A stretch of DNA of 64,000 nt, taken from NCBI GenBank assembly GCA_964512985.1, contig CAZELI010000004.1, positions 1-64,000 of the forward strand. Reading direction: 5' to 3'. Made by a program: the position numbers and the translations under genes. The DNA is from CAYPGT01 sp964512985 (GTDB taxonomy: Bacteria; Cyanobacteriota; Vampirovibrionia; LMEP-6097). This document shows positions 32,805 through 42,098 of the stretch, piece by piece. The notes below the pieces were generated by a model. It did no database searches. It worked only from the letters and a program-made list of their open reading frames with translations, and was not told where the DNA came from. Numbering within the stretch: position 1 is the first letter of the stretch; the number at the start of each line of letters is the position of its first letter.

Positions 32805-33896
32805 ATGAAAAAGAAAAATCATATTATACTGTTGCTATTCTTGATTTTAGTATCATCTGTTGTTATGGTACAAGCTCGTAAGCGTCATCCGATTCCTGAT
32901 CCTATTGTTAATGGTTTTGATGCTACGCAGATTAGTCCTGGCAATATAGTTGCTGTTCGGGGACAGGGATTTATTAAGGGCTGGCCAGAAGCGCATCAAG
33001 TATGGCTTATAGATTCAGACTTAAATTACATAAGGGTTCGTGTACTTGCTGCTACTGCTACGGAATTACAAATCCTAATACCAAATGATATTGCGCTAGG
33101 TGATTATGATCTATCAGTAAAAATTCAAACCAAATTACTTGCTAGTCGTAAATCCCAAGCTCCTCAACCATTATTAATCAGACCAGTTGCGCCAGCTAGC
33201 CCTAAATTAAACTATGATGTCATTGCCGAGTTGCATGAATTTGATGAATTACTTACTGAGACAGCTTCTCAGGGGCATGAACTATTCTATGAGCTTGATG
33301 ATGATATCAAGATAGGTATAAATCAGGTGAGGGCTTATTATACACAAGATTCATATCGTAGTATTAAGAGCGAACCCGTTAGTTTTCATTATTTACCTAA
33401 GTCAGATTTTGAAAATCAACTCAATATAGAATCTGAGTCACCGCTTAAATCTTTTGCCATAAGTAAAAGTGATTTGCTTGAAAACGGTTCTAGGATTAGT
33501 TATGATGTTAGCCCTATTACCCAGAAAGAAACAGAAGACTTATCTAAGAGTTTTTACTTACATACTCCTTTAGAGCCAAGGTATTTAGAGCGCACTATTA
33601 AACTTAAGCCCTTATTTATTGAAGCAATTCATGTTCTAGAACCAGAAGCTGCAATTATTCGTAATCGTTCTAATAAGGATTTGGGCTTTAGCAAGTGCAG
33701 TCTCTCAGATAGTCTTAAAGAGTATTTTAAATTCACTACAGAGAAAGTTCTCGCTCATAGTTCTATTACCATTAATAAAAACCTAGGATTAAACAATACC
33801 ACTCCTGATAGCCTGATCTTCACTTGTAATGGTGAAATTCTAGATCAGTTTGATTACGATAAGGTTGATGCAGCTGGCTTGGGGATTAGGATATAG
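32805..33896 (+). CDS. Exported IPT/TIG-domain protein
   Basis: A 363-residue protein with a signal peptide (KKKNH, leucine-rich core, VQA) and, at about residues 30-120, an immunoglobulin-like IPT/TIG fold (ISPGNIVAVRGQGFIKGWPE, then LQILIPNDIALGDYDLSV). The remainder is unrecognised. TIG domains usually mediate binding at the cell surface. Preceded by AAAGGAAAAGAA. It lies between the propeller-like protein and small membrane proteins on one probable transcript. Confidence 0.65.
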   Translation: MKKKNHIILLLFLILVSSVVMVQARKRHPIPDPIVNGFDATQISPGNIVAVRGQGFIKGWPEAHQVWLIDSDLNYIRVRVLAATATELQILIPNDIALGDYDLSVKIQTKLLASRKSQAPQPLLIRPVAPASPKLNYDVIAELHEFDELLTETASQGHELFYELDDDIKIGINQVRAYYTQDSYRSIKSEPVSFHYLPKSDFENQLNIESESPLKSFAISKSDLLENGSRISYDVSPITQKETEDLSKSFYLHTPLEPRYLERTIKLKPLFIEAIHVLEPEAAIIRNRSNKDLGFSKCSLSDSLKEYFKFTTEKVLAHSSITINKNLGLNNTTPDSLIFTCNGEILDQFDYDKVDAAGLGIRI

Positions 33897-34153
33897 TGAA
33901 GAACTTTGTAAAAGAGCAGTCATTTCGCTATATGGCGACAATTTGCCAGATTGCTGGAATAGCCTGCTCTTCAGGGCTGGCATCTACAGCACATGAAGTA
34001 ATTATTAGTGGAGATCTGGGAAAGCTGGATATTCAGTCACCTAGTTTTAGATATAGTTGTATAATGTCAATTATTGGGATTGTATTACTTGTGCTTGGGT
34101 GGTATATAATGTATATCCTTGATAAGGATAAGTCAGATTTAGGAGATCAATAA
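33896..34153 (+). CDS. Small two-helix membrane protein
   Basis: An 85-residue protein with two membrane helices (about residues 12-27 and 52-72) and a charged C-terminus. It begins with GTG overlapping the previous stop by one base, so it is translationally coupled to the IPT/TIG gene. No family recognised. Confidence 0.55.
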   Translation: MKNFVKEQSFRYMATICQIAGIACSSGLASTAHEVIISGDLGKLDIQSPSFRYSCIMSIIGIVLLVLGWYIMYILDKDKSDLGDQ

Positions 34154-34154
34154 T

Positions 34155-34289
34155 ATGGAAACAGTAATTAATTGGATAGCTTTTTTATTTCCAATGGTTT
34201 TTTTGATAATGCTGATTTCAGTTTTAGTTTTCACTCCTTGGGAAAACTTAGGTAAGAAGAAAAAACAAGACATCATTATGCTGTCTTAG
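34155..34289 (+). CDS. Very small membrane protein
   Basis: A 44-residue frame with one long hydrophobic helix (WIAFLFPMVFLIMLISVLVF) and a lysine-rich tail. It begins one base after the previous stop. Its 3' end overlaps the convergent clpX gene by 14 bases. Likely the last gene of the secreted-protein operon. Confidence 0.45.
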   Translation: METVINWIAFLFPMVFLIMLISVLVFTPWENLGKKKKQDIIMLS

Positions 34290-35613
34290 TTTGAGGCTTA
34301 GTTTTAACAGTCTCAGCAGTTTCTATAGCTTTCTTCGCATCCATAGGAATTACTTCAGCTAAGTTAACATTGTCAACCATTGCTTGAGTAATAGTAACTT
34401 TCTTAATGTCTTTCTGTGAAGGGATTTCGTACATCATATCTTTCATTATTGTTTCTACGATACTGCGTAAGGCTCTTGCACCCATCTTACGTTTCTGAGC
34501 TTTATGAGCGATGGCTTCTATGGCAGCTTCTTCAAACTCTAGTTCTACACCATCCATTTCCAGTAATTTTTTATATTGTTTAATAAGAGAACTTTTAGGC
34601 TTAGTTAGTATAAGTTTAAGAGTTTCTATATCTGGTGCTTCTAGGTTGCTTACTATCGGCATCCTACCGACAAACTCTGGAATTAATCCGTAATGTACTA
34701 AATCTTCTGCTTCTACGTATTTAAAAGATTCCGTTAAACGTTTAGCACTCTCGTCTTCAGTTGGGCTTAGCGAGCCAAAGCCAACAGTAGCCTGGGATTT
34801 CATACGACGCTTATCTATGATCTTCTCTAGCCCCACAAACGCACCACCACAAATAAATAATATATTATGCGTGTTCATTTCTATCATATCCATCTGTGGA
34901 TGTTTACGATTGCCATGTGCAGGAATATTTGCTTTAGTACCTTCTATGAGTTTGAGTAAAGCCTGCTGTACACCTTCTCCTGATACGTCTCTAGTGATAG
35001 AAGGATTTTCAGACTTGCGCGATATTTTATCGATCTCATCAATATAGACTATGCCTTTCTCTGCTTTCTCTAAATTGCTACCAGCGTTTTGATAAAGTCT
35101 CTGAAGAATATTCTCAGCATCATCACCGACGTATCCAGCTTCGGTGATAGTTGTAGCATCAGCTATTGCAAAGGGCACATTTAAGAATCTAGCGAGAGTT
35201 TCAACGATATGAGTCTTGCCACTACCAGTAGGTCCAATAAGTAGAATATTAGACTTCTGGATTTCTACATCGCCATTCTTCTTATTACCAAAGTTATGAA
35301 AAATCCTCTTGTAATGGTTGTAAACTGCAACCGCAAGGGTCTTTTTAGCTTCATTACTACCAATTACGTAGTCATCTAAATTAGTTTTGATCTCTTTAGG
35401 AGTAGGGATTTTTTGTGAATCAAATATATCTGAACTGGTAGCTTCCTCTTCGATTAGATCTGGATTAATACCTTCGTCAATTAATATTTCATTACATAGA
35501 TGAATACATTCATCACATATATAGATGCCAGGGCCTGCAATCAGTTTTAAGACCTGGTCCTGTGTTTTACCACAAAATGAGCACTGTAGTAATGGGGCGT
35601 CTTTCTTTGGCAT
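34276..35613 (-). CDS. clpX: ATP-dependent protease ATPase subunit ClpX
   Basis: A 445-residue AAA+ unfoldase. It has the N-terminal zinc finger (CSFCGKTQ and CDECIHLC), Walker A GPTGSGKTH, Walker B (KGIVYIDEIDKI) and the C-terminal sensor region with KRKMGARALRSI. It feeds unfolded proteins into ClpP, encoded 215 bases away on the same strand. TATAAT lies 11 bases before the ATG. The gap between clpX and clpP holds a family C palindromic repeat, so they may not share a transcript. Confidence 0.97.
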   Translation of the reverse strand: MPKKDAPLLQCSFCGKTQDQVLKLIAGPGIYICDECIHLCNEILIDEGINPDLIEEEATSSDIFDSQKIPTPKEIKTNLDDYVIGSNEAKKTLAVAVYNHYKRIFHNFGNKKNGDVEIQKSNILLIGPTGSGKTHIVETLARFLNVPFAIADATTITEAGYVGDDAENILQRLYQNAGSNLEKAEKGIVYIDEIDKISRKSENPSITRDVSGEGVQQALLKLIEGTKANIPAHGNRKHPQMDMIEMNTHNILFICGGAFVGLEKIIDKRRMKSQATVGFGSLSPTEDESAKRLTESFKYVEAEDLVHYGLIPEFVGRMPIVSNLEAPDIETLKLILTKPKSSLIKQYKKLLEMDGVELEFEEAAIEAIAHKAQKRKMGARALRSIVETIMKDMMYEIPSQKDIKKVTITQAMVDNVNLAEVIPMDAKKAIETAETVKTKPQTKTA

Positions 35614-35684
35614 TAGTGATATTAATTATAGTACAGATTAATTAAACGTAACTACTCACCCATTTAAATAATATTTTCTATTAA

Positions 35685-35824
35685 AAATCCTTCAGACCAG
35701 GATGGGAAGGGGTTCCGCCGCTTCGCGGCGTTTGCGCTGCGCGCGGCGGAATGAAAGAAATTATTTAGCAGTCCGCAGGACGAACCGCGCCGAAGGCGCG
35801 TAACCACAAGAAAAAATGAAATTT
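35685..35824. repeat. Palindromic repeat family C, copy 1
   Basis: A 140-base unit with imperfect terminal inverted repeats (AAATCCTT / TGAAATTT) enclosing GC-rich hairpins (CCGCCGCTTCGCGGCG, GCGCTGCGCGCGGC, GTCCGCAGGAC, CGCGCCGAAGGCGCG). The structure resembles a small non-autonomous transposon or a REP cluster. Confidence 0.8.
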
Positions 35825-35827
35825 AGA

Positions 35828-36523
35828 CTAATTATTACCAGCGTCTATATCAGTAGGTCTTTTCACTACAACTTGATCAATTAGACCATATTCTTTCGCT
35901 TGAGTTGGAGTCATGATGTTGTCACGATCAGTGTCTTTTTCGACTCTGTCGTAAGGTTGACCACAATTATCAGCCAGCACTTGATTTAACATTTTTTTCA
36001 ACCTAAGAATTTCTTTTGCTTGAATTTCGATATCAGAAGCTTGCCCTTGAGCGCCACCTAGAGGTTGGTGAATAAGAATTCTAGAGTGAGGTAATGCCAT
36101 ACGTTTACCTTTTTGACCAGAACTTAATAAGAATGCTCCCATACTTGCGCATTGTCCAAGGCAGATAGTAACTATATCCGCGCGCACATGTTGCATAGTG
36201 TCGTACATTGCTAAACCTGCAGTAACTGAACCGCCTGGACTATTAATATAGAAATAAATATCCTTAGAAGCATCTTCTGAATCTAATAAAAGAAGTTGTC
36301 CAACGATGATACTTGATACTACATCGTTTACTTCTGATGTGAGGAATACTATTCTCTCTCTGAGTAACCTTGAAAACAAATCAAAACTTCTCTCACCGCG
36401 CGGTGTAGTTTCTATAACGCTAGGCACATATGAATAAACATCAAAGGGGTTTGGTAATCTCAAATCCTGTGTTATTGCTCTTATGTCAGCTTTAGTCTCA
36501 ATCTTAATATCTTTGTATTCCAT
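35828..36523 (-). CDS. clpP: ATP-dependent protease proteolytic subunit ClpP
   Basis: A 231-residue serine protease. The active-site serine lies in GQCASMGAF, the histidine in RILIHQPLGG, and the aspartate downstream in the KDTDRDN region. The N-terminal extension before the usual start of the mature enzyme is about 30 residues. It works with ClpX. A TACATT box seven bases before the ATG suggests a leaderless message. Confidence 0.97.
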   Translation of the reverse strand: MEYKDIKIETKADIRAITQDLRLPNPFDVYSYVPSVIETTPRGERSFDLFSRLLRERIVFLTSEVNDVVSSIIVGQLLLLDSEDASKDIYFYINSPGGSVTAGLAMYDTMQHVRADIVTICLGQCASMGAFLLSSGQKGKRMALPHSRILIHQPLGGAQGQASDIEIQAKEILRLKKMLNQVLADNCGQPYDRVEKDTDRDNIMTPTQAKEYGLIDQVVVKRPTDIDAGNN

Positions 36524-36603
36524 AGTTAAAAATGTACCACAAATCTACTAACTAATCACAAGGCTGAAAATGACGTTGTATTATTAATATCACCTTCCTT
36601 ATT

Positions 36604-37761
36604 ATGTCTTTACTCTCACGAAAAATTAACGAACATTTAGAAAAGAATTTTATTGCTTTTCATAGTCCCGCTCATGCCGGTTCTCTTAATCCTCGTGATT
36701 TAACAGAGTTAGATGGTTTAGACGATTTGCAATATCCAGAGTCAGTATTAAAAGAGTCTCAAGAGTTTGTAGCTAATTTGTTTGGAGCGAAAGCAAGTTA
36801 CTTTTTGATTAATGGAGCGAGTGTGGGTATGCAAGCTGCTTGCATTGCTCTGAAAATATATCTCAATTCTATAAACGATAAGCGTCCAGTTTTAGTCGCT
36901 CGTAATGTACATAAATCAGTGATTGCAGGAATCATTCTTGCTGGGCTAGAGATAGAGTGGTTAGAGCCAGAGTGGCGTGCAGACTTAGGACTCTTTACCG
37001 CCATTGCGTGGAATTATATAAAAACTCATTCAGCTTTGATTATTACTAACCCCACTTACGAAGGCTTCTATAGTGAGATCCCAGAGCTTGATATTCCCCT
37101 AATAGTAGATGAGGCACATGGAGCGCATTATCACTTCTCTGATCAACTTCCCAAGCCAGCTTTAGCATATGGTGCTGACGTCGTGGTGCAATCTTGGCAT
37201 AAGACCCTCGGAAGCTTGACACAGACTGGAGTGATGCATATTTCTTATAATTCCAAAATCTCAGCAATCTTAGTGCAAGATGCTTTGAGATTACTGCAAA
37301 CTACTAGTCCTAGTTATTTATTAATGGAGAGTATAACTAAAGTAGCAGAGCTTTATGCTCAGCGTGGTACCGAGATAGTAGAACGTACTATTGAATTGAG
37401 TAAGAGTATAGAAGTTTCTGGTCGCGTTTTAAACAATGATCCATATCGTTTATTAATTCAAGGACCAGGTTATAAGATAGAAGAATTATTGAAAGAGCAT
37501 AATATTCTTATCGAAGCCTCTGGCACTAATTATGCATTGGCTTTTATTAACCCTGGTCACAAATTTGACGAAGTGAAAAGTGTGACACTTCTTAAATCAG
37601 AAATAGAAACATTAATCCAAGAGCATAAATTAGAACCTATTTCTAAACCAGAATTTACCAAACAAAATGATTCTATTCGAGAAGCCTTCTTTAGTGGAGA
37701 TACTGAAATATATGCACCATGCCCGCCAGGGATAGCGCTGAGGGTGCCAGGGCAGAATTAA
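36604..37761 (+). CDS. Short Orn/Lys/Arg decarboxylase-like PLP enzyme
   Basis: A 385-residue fold-type I PLP enzyme of the Orn/Lys/Arg decarboxylase group (YaaO/SpeA-like). Visible are PAHAG near residue 21, the PLP aspartate in VDEAHGAHY and the Schiff-base lysine in QSWHKTLGSLTQTG. Classical members have about 470-490 residues; this one has a shortened C-terminal part, although EIYAPCPPGIA is kept. It may decarboxylate arginine or lysine in polyamine synthesis. It is two bases from the LdpA-like gene. Confidence 0.85.
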   Translation: MSLLSRKINEHLEKNFIAFHSPAHAGSLNPRDLTELDGLDDLQYPESVLKESQEFVANLFGAKASYFLINGASVGMQAACIALKIYLNSINDKRPVLVARNVHKSVIAGIILAGLEIEWLEPEWRADLGLFTAIAWNYIKTHSALIITNPTYEGFYSEIPELDIPLIVDEAHGAHYHFSDQLPKPALAYGADVVVQSWHKTLGSLTQTGVMHISYNSKISAILVQDALRLLQTTSPSYLLMESITKVAELYAQRGTEIVERTIELSKSIEVSGRVLNNDPYRLLIQGPGYKIEELLKEHNILIEASGTNYALAFINPGHKFDEVKSVTLLKSEIETLIQEHKLEPISKPEFTKQNDSIREAFFSGDTEIYAPCPPGIALRVPGQN

Positions 37762-37762
37762 A

Positions 37763-38755
37763 ATGCAACTTGAGCAACCACCACATCTCACAAACCTCCA
37801 AGCACAACGCTTTCATAAGCTTATTATTGGTGCGGCGTTGAAGGATTATAAAACGATAGAAGAATATGCTTATCTCTTCACTCATGCAGGGGCTGATGCT
37901 ATAGATATCTCAGCGTTTCCGCATTCTGTCATCTCTGCTAAGAAAGGAATCAGGCAAGCAATTCAAGAAGATCCTAGGCTTACTGAACCGCTCATTATGG
38001 TTAGTGTCAATATTGGAGAAGATCCACATTTCAGGCGTATAACATTAAACCAAGAGAATTGTACTGAATGTTTAGCTTGTATACCGAGTTGTCCATCTCA
38101 GGCTTTTGAGGTTATTGAGAATAAGTTTAATTATGATGAGAATCTTTGCTTTGGTTGTTCGGCTTGCCTGCCTACTTGTAGCTTTGATGCTTTAAGCTTT
38201 GTAAGCTGGTCAGCATTTGACTTTCAGTCTTTAGGTGAATTAACAGGGCTTGGAGCTAGTGCAATCGAAATCCATCTTAATAATGATCTAGATGCTTTCT
38301 CTGAGTTTTATAGAAATATGCATACAATGTTTAAACTAGAATCGTTTTGTATTGGTTCAGGGCAAATGGATACAGAGGAATTGAAAGCTGCTGCTAGCAA
38401 GATTATTGAAGAAGTAAACCGTAAACATGGCGCAGATCATCCCTTCATTATTCAGTGTGATGGTAGTCCTATGTCAGGTGCTAGAGACTTGGGTCTAGAT
38501 ATTGATATGCAGAGCATAAACAACGCTGCAATAGTTTTAGAACTAATTAAAACAAGCTATCCGAATAGAAACAATATCTATGTCCAATTAGCAGGAGGTA
38601 TTACGGAAGCTAGTCTAGCAAAGGCTCTTAATCATAATGTACAGGTGCATGGGGTGGCTATAGGTTCTTATGCTCGTAAAAAACTTTCAGAGATTGATTC
38701 TAAAGAAGATCAAATTAAATTAACCAAGGAGATCTTGCCAGCCAGTGTCATTTAA
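37763..38755 (+). CDS. ldpA: LdpA-like iron-sulfur protein
   Basis: A 330-residue protein with two ferredoxin-type 4Fe-4S motifs (CTECLACIPSCP and CFGCSACLPTC, about residues 100-145) between an N-terminal barrel-like region and the LdpA C-terminal domain. LdpA is known in cyanobacteria as a redox-sensing protein feeding into the circadian clock. No kai genes are in view, so here it probably has a more basic redox-linked role. It lies between the decarboxylase and miaA in one operon. Its presence supports a cyanobacteria-related host. Confidence 0.8.
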   Translation: MQLEQPPHLTNLQAQRFHKLIIGAALKDYKTIEEYAYLFTHAGADAIDISAFPHSVISAKKGIRQAIQEDPRLTEPLIMVSVNIGEDPHFRRITLNQENCTECLACIPSCPSQAFEVIENKFNYDENLCFGCSACLPTCSFDALSFVSWSAFDFQSLGELTGLGASAIEIHLNNDLDAFSEFYRNMHTMFKLESFCIGSGQMDTEELKAAASKIIEEVNRKHGADHPFIIQCDGSPMSGARDLGLDIDMQSINNAAIVLELIKTSYPNRNNIYVQLAGGITEASLAKALNHNVQVHGVAIGSYARKKLSEIDSKEDQIKLTKEILPASVI

Positions 38756-39650
38756 ACAAGCTCATCTTGAATATATATTAAAGGATATAACCCAAAATCC
38801 TAAGGAGTTTATTGCTATAGTCGGTCCTACTTGTACGGGTAAGACGGATCTTTCCCTTGCTCTAGCTCAAGAATTGCAAGTTCCGATTATCAATGCTGAT
38901 AGTCGTTTGATTTATGATGAGATGAATATTGGTACTGCCAAGCCCACTTTACATGAGTTAAACTTGGCTACTCATTACTTAGTTAATATCAGAAAGCCAA
39001 ACGAATCCTATTCAGCAGGAGATTACAGAAGAGATTTTGATCAGATTGTTAGTAAGCTAGAACAAACGCCTAAAGCCATAGTAGTCGGTGGTACTGGATT
39101 GTATCTAAGGTCTGCACTAGAGAATCTAGAGATGCCAGCGATTAATAGAGACGAAGCTTTGAGAGGGGAATTAAAGAATAAAAGTTTAGAAGAGTTGATT
39201 TCGATGCTTAATGAACTAGATCCTAAGGCACAAGAACAAATTGATACACAAAACAAAATTAGAATTATTAGAGCTATAGAAATTATTCAGCATAGCGGTA
39301 AAGCTCTCTTGGATAATAGATCTAAAACTTCTGAAAACCGTTATAGTACGGCTTTCTACGGTTTGAATTTTCATAATAGGGAAACTCTGTACGATCTGAT
39401 TAATACAAGGGTCATTAGAATGATTGATCAAGGATTGATAGCAGAAGTTGAATCTTTAATAAAACAATACGGAGTAACTACAACTATGCTCGCTACTATT
39501 GGTTACAAGGAAATTATTGCTTACCAGCAGGATCAATGTAGTCTTGCTGATGCTATAGCTTTCATACAACAGCGCACACGTAATTACGCTAAGAGACAAT
39601 TAACTTGGTTTAGAGCTAACCAAGAAATTCAATGGTTATATCATGATTAA
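38745..39650 (+). CDS. miaA: tRNA dimethylallyltransferase
   Basis: A 301-residue enzyme that adds a dimethylallyl group to A37 of tRNAs reading codons that start with U. It has the P-loop GPTCTGKTDLS, DSRLIYDEMNIGTAK and VVGGTGLYLRS. It starts with GTG and overlaps the ldpA end by 11 bases. Its end overlaps the convergent secreted-protein gene by four bases. Confidence 0.96.
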   Translation: MSFKQAHLEYILKDITQNPKEFIAIVGPTCTGKTDLSLALAQELQVPIINADSRLIYDEMNIGTAKPTLHELNLATHYLVNIRKPNESYSAGDYRRDFDQIVSKLEQTPKAIVVGGTGLYLRSALENLEMPAINRDEALRGELKNKSLEELISMLNELDPKAQEQIDTQNKIRIIRAIEIIQHSGKALLDNRSKTSENRYSTAFYGLNFHNRETLYDLINTRVIRMIDQGLIAEVESLIKQYGVTTTMLATIGYKEIIAYQQDQCSLADAIAFIQQRTRNYAKRQLTWFRANQEIQWLYHD

Positions 39651-40906
39651 TTTATAGGATTAGCTCTTCTGCGCGTGCTTCCACTATTGAGAGCAATCTT
39701 TCCTAAATCATTTTCGGACTGGGTTATATAGAGCTGACTATTATGATTACGAGAGAATATGAAGATGTTTTTCTTAGTACCATCATAACTAGATTCTACT
39801 AGTGAACTGAATCCATAATCACTATATTTATCAAAGCTATAAGCAAAACGTAATTCATGTAAAGGTAGGGGCTTAGAAGCTCCCCAGTCTATACTAATAG
39901 TATTTCCATTAATGAAGACTTTTGTTGCTTGTGGTAATTGATTAAAATAGAAGGCTTCAAGCTCAGCTTTAAGATATAAATAATTAGAAATAACATCTAT
40001 GGTTGGTTTGCCCGCAGATGCTTTACAGTAAATCAGCTCACCATCAGCATTATAGGTCTCTGTTAAATAATTAAACCCATTATAATTAAATTTAGTTTTA
40101 CGTACTACTTCATTGTTGGCATTGATTTCTTCTAGTAAGACAATGGCTTTCATCTGTGGATCGTAATCAAGTCTATGTTTGCTTACTTGTCCTGATGTGA
40201 ATGAAGAGTTGAATTTAACTTCGTATTGATTAGGATTAGCGCTTGATTGAACCTTGGCACCTAAAGCTAAGGCACCACCATAAAAATTTACAATCTCATT
40301 TTTAACATCATTAACTTTGGAACTTGCAGTGAGTGTATAATCATCTGCAATATTAACTGTTTGGCTTATATGATTATTACCCTTGTTGTCTGCATAGATA
40401 AGATTTGCATGATGAGCTTTATCAAATTCAATTCCTGTAAGCCTTCTTTCATGATCTATTTTATGTATTATGCCATCTGCCAGAGTCAATCCATATTCAC
40501 GATTAAAAGCCAAGACATAAGTCTGATTTACATGTCCCTCTGCTACTCTGTTTGCTACTTCAAAAATCACCGTACGTCCATCTGGAGAAACATCTTTGAT
40601 CTTAGAGAAATTATCAACTAAGCTTGATTTATAAATATCATAAATATTACCTGTACGGAGGCTCTTCAACTGTAGTACTTGATCTTGAGCTACCTTGAGT
40701 TCTCTAAAAGCAAATTCTTGATTAGAAGGAGCTTTAGTCCAATTATCAAGATTCAAATTTTTACTTTTGAATTTAACTAATTTTTCTATAGAAAGATTTG
40801 GATTGTTATAAGTAGGGTTATTAATAGAAGCTATAACTTTAGCCCCTATATTAGTATAAAACAGCAGTAAAACCACCCCAATGGCATTAACTCGCCCGCG
40901 TAACAT
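39647..40906 (-). CDS. Exported protein of unknown function
   Basis: About 419 residues with an N-terminal signal or anchor helix (GRVNAIGVVLLLFYTNIGA) and a beta-rich body. Several 'KFNYNGFNYLTETYNADGE'-like segments resemble YD/RHS-type strands. The frame is open from a TTG at 40927, but the ATG at 40906, preceded by GGGGGATC, fits a signal peptide better. No family recognised. It is divergent from gshB. Confidence 0.6.
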   Translation of the reverse strand: MLRGRVNAIGVVLLLFYTNIGAKVIASINNPTYNNPNLSIEKLVKFKSKNLNLDNWTKAPSNQEFAFRELKVAQDQVLQLKSLRTGNIYDIYKSSLVDNFSKIKDVSPDGRTVIFEVANRVAEGHVNQTYVLAFNREYGLTLADGIIHKIDHERRLTGIEFDKAHHANLIYADNKGNNHISQTVNIADDYTLTASSKVNDVKNEIVNFYGGALALGAKVQSSANPNQYEVKFNSSFTSGQVSKHRLDYDPQMKAIVLLEEINANNEVVRKTKFNYNGFNYLTETYNADGELIYCKASAGKPTIDVISNYLYLKAELEAFYFNQLPQATKVFINGNTISIDWGASKPLPLHELRFAYSFDKYSDYGFSSLVESSYDGTKKNIFIFSRNHNSQLYITQSENDLGKIALNSGSTRRRANPIN

Positions 40907-40989
40907 ACCCGATCCCCCATAACACAAGAGCCTAAAAATAAACTAACCTGCGTTAGAAACTATATGCACGGACTTGGTTAAGAGATGGT

Positions 40990-40995
40990 TATAAT
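40990..40995 (+). promoter_or_regulatory. -10 box of gshB
   Basis: TATAAT ends ten bases before the ATG at 41006. It lies inside a longer open frame starting at 40985, so it argues that the later ATG is the real start. Confidence 0.55.
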
Positions 40996-41005
40996 AATTA
41001 CAGCT

Positions 41006-42019
41006 ATGCGCATTGCTTTTATTGCTGATGAGATTACGACATTTATTAAAGACCATGATAGTACTTGGGCAATGATGCTGGCTGCGTTTGCGGCTAGGGA
41101 TGAGGTGTTTTATGCGCATGCAGCTAGTCTTAAAGTTATAGCTAAGAATCCAGCTGCTGATTTTATTAAAATAGAGCAAGAGTTTTTTATACATCAAAGC
41201 ATTTCTAAAATTAATTTATTAGAATTTCCAGGTAATAGAAGAGTTCCTAGCTCAATCAATCTTGATGAATTTGATCTGGTGTTTATGAGAAAGGATCCTC
41301 CAGTAGATATCAACTATCTCAATGCTTGTCAGATATTAATGCTCTGCAAGAAAGCTCTAGTAGTCAATGATCCAGGCAGCATTATCAAGTTTAATGAAAA
41401 GCTTTCTACTTTAAATTTCCCTGAATTAACTCCTATAACTTTGGTTAGTAGAAGCCGTGAAGAGATTAAAGAGTTTCTTGCTAGGCATCAGAAGATCGTA
41501 ATTAAGCCTATTGATCAGATGGGTGGTAGAGGAGTGTTTTCAATAGAGCTGGGTGATGAGAATGTAGATGCTTTGGTAAATACTGCAACTAATCAGGCTA
41601 ATAATCTTGTAATAGTCCAAAAATACTTACCAGAAATCAAGACTGAAGGTGATAAGCGTATCATTATGATTAATGGTAAGGCGAGAGGAGCTATGTTAAG
41701 AATCCCTCCAGCACATGATTTCAGGGCTAACCTTGCTGCTGGTGGTTCTTATGCTGAATATGATTTAACTTCTAAGGATCTAGAGATCTGCGCCCAGCTA
41801 GAAAAATTCTTGGTGGATAATGGTATATATTTTGCTGGTATTGATTTAATAGGAACTAAGCTCACGGAGATCAATATTACCTCGCCAACGGGTTTGCATG
41901 AAATAAGCCGCACCCAAGGACTTGAGGGCGAGAATAAACTTGAAGCGATACTATTAAGAGAACTTAAGTCGCAATGTCATCCTGAGGGAGGGCGAAGCCC
42001 GACCGTAAGGATCCACTAA
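41006..42019 (+). CDS. gshB: Glutathione synthetase
   Basis: About 337 residues of the prokaryotic GshB ATP-grasp type: N-terminal MRIAFIADEI, KPIDQMGGRGVF, and the ligand strand ITSPTGLHEI near the end. It joins gamma-glutamylcysteine and glycine; no gshA is in view. The start at 41006 fits both the family and the upstream -10 box. The last roughly 14 residues (CHPEGGRSPTVRIH) come from a family A palindromic repeat. A nitrilase-family gene related to deaminated-glutathione repair lies 2.5 kb to the right. Confidence 0.92.
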   Translation: MRIAFIADEITTFIKDHDSTWAMMLAAFAARDEVFYAHAASLKVIAKNPAADFIKIEQEFFIHQSISKINLLEFPGNRRVPSSINLDEFDLVFMRKDPPVDINYLNACQILMLCKKALVVNDPGSIIKFNEKLSTLNFPELTPITLVSRSREEIKEFLARHQKIVIKPIDQMGGRGVFSIELGDENVDALVNTATNQANNLVIVQKYLPEIKTEGDKRIIMINGKARGAMLRIPPAHDFRANLAAGGSYAEYDLTSKDLEICAQLEKFLVDNGIYFAGIDLIGTKLTEINITSPTGLHEISRTQGLEGENKLEAILLRELKSQCHPEGGRSPTVRIH

Positions 42020-42078
42020 ACAACAGTAGTTAATAGTGGATCCTTACGTCGCAACCTACGGTTGCTCCTCAGGATGAC
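41976..42078. repeat. Palindromic repeat family A, copy 1
   Basis: Begins GTCATCCTGAGG and ends CCTCAGGATGAC, with an inner pair TAAGGATCCACT/AGTGGATCCTTA and small arm-specific hairpins. It overlaps the 3' end of gshB and gives it its stop codon. Confidence 0.88.
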
Positions 42079-42098
42079 GACTACATTTCACAATATTT

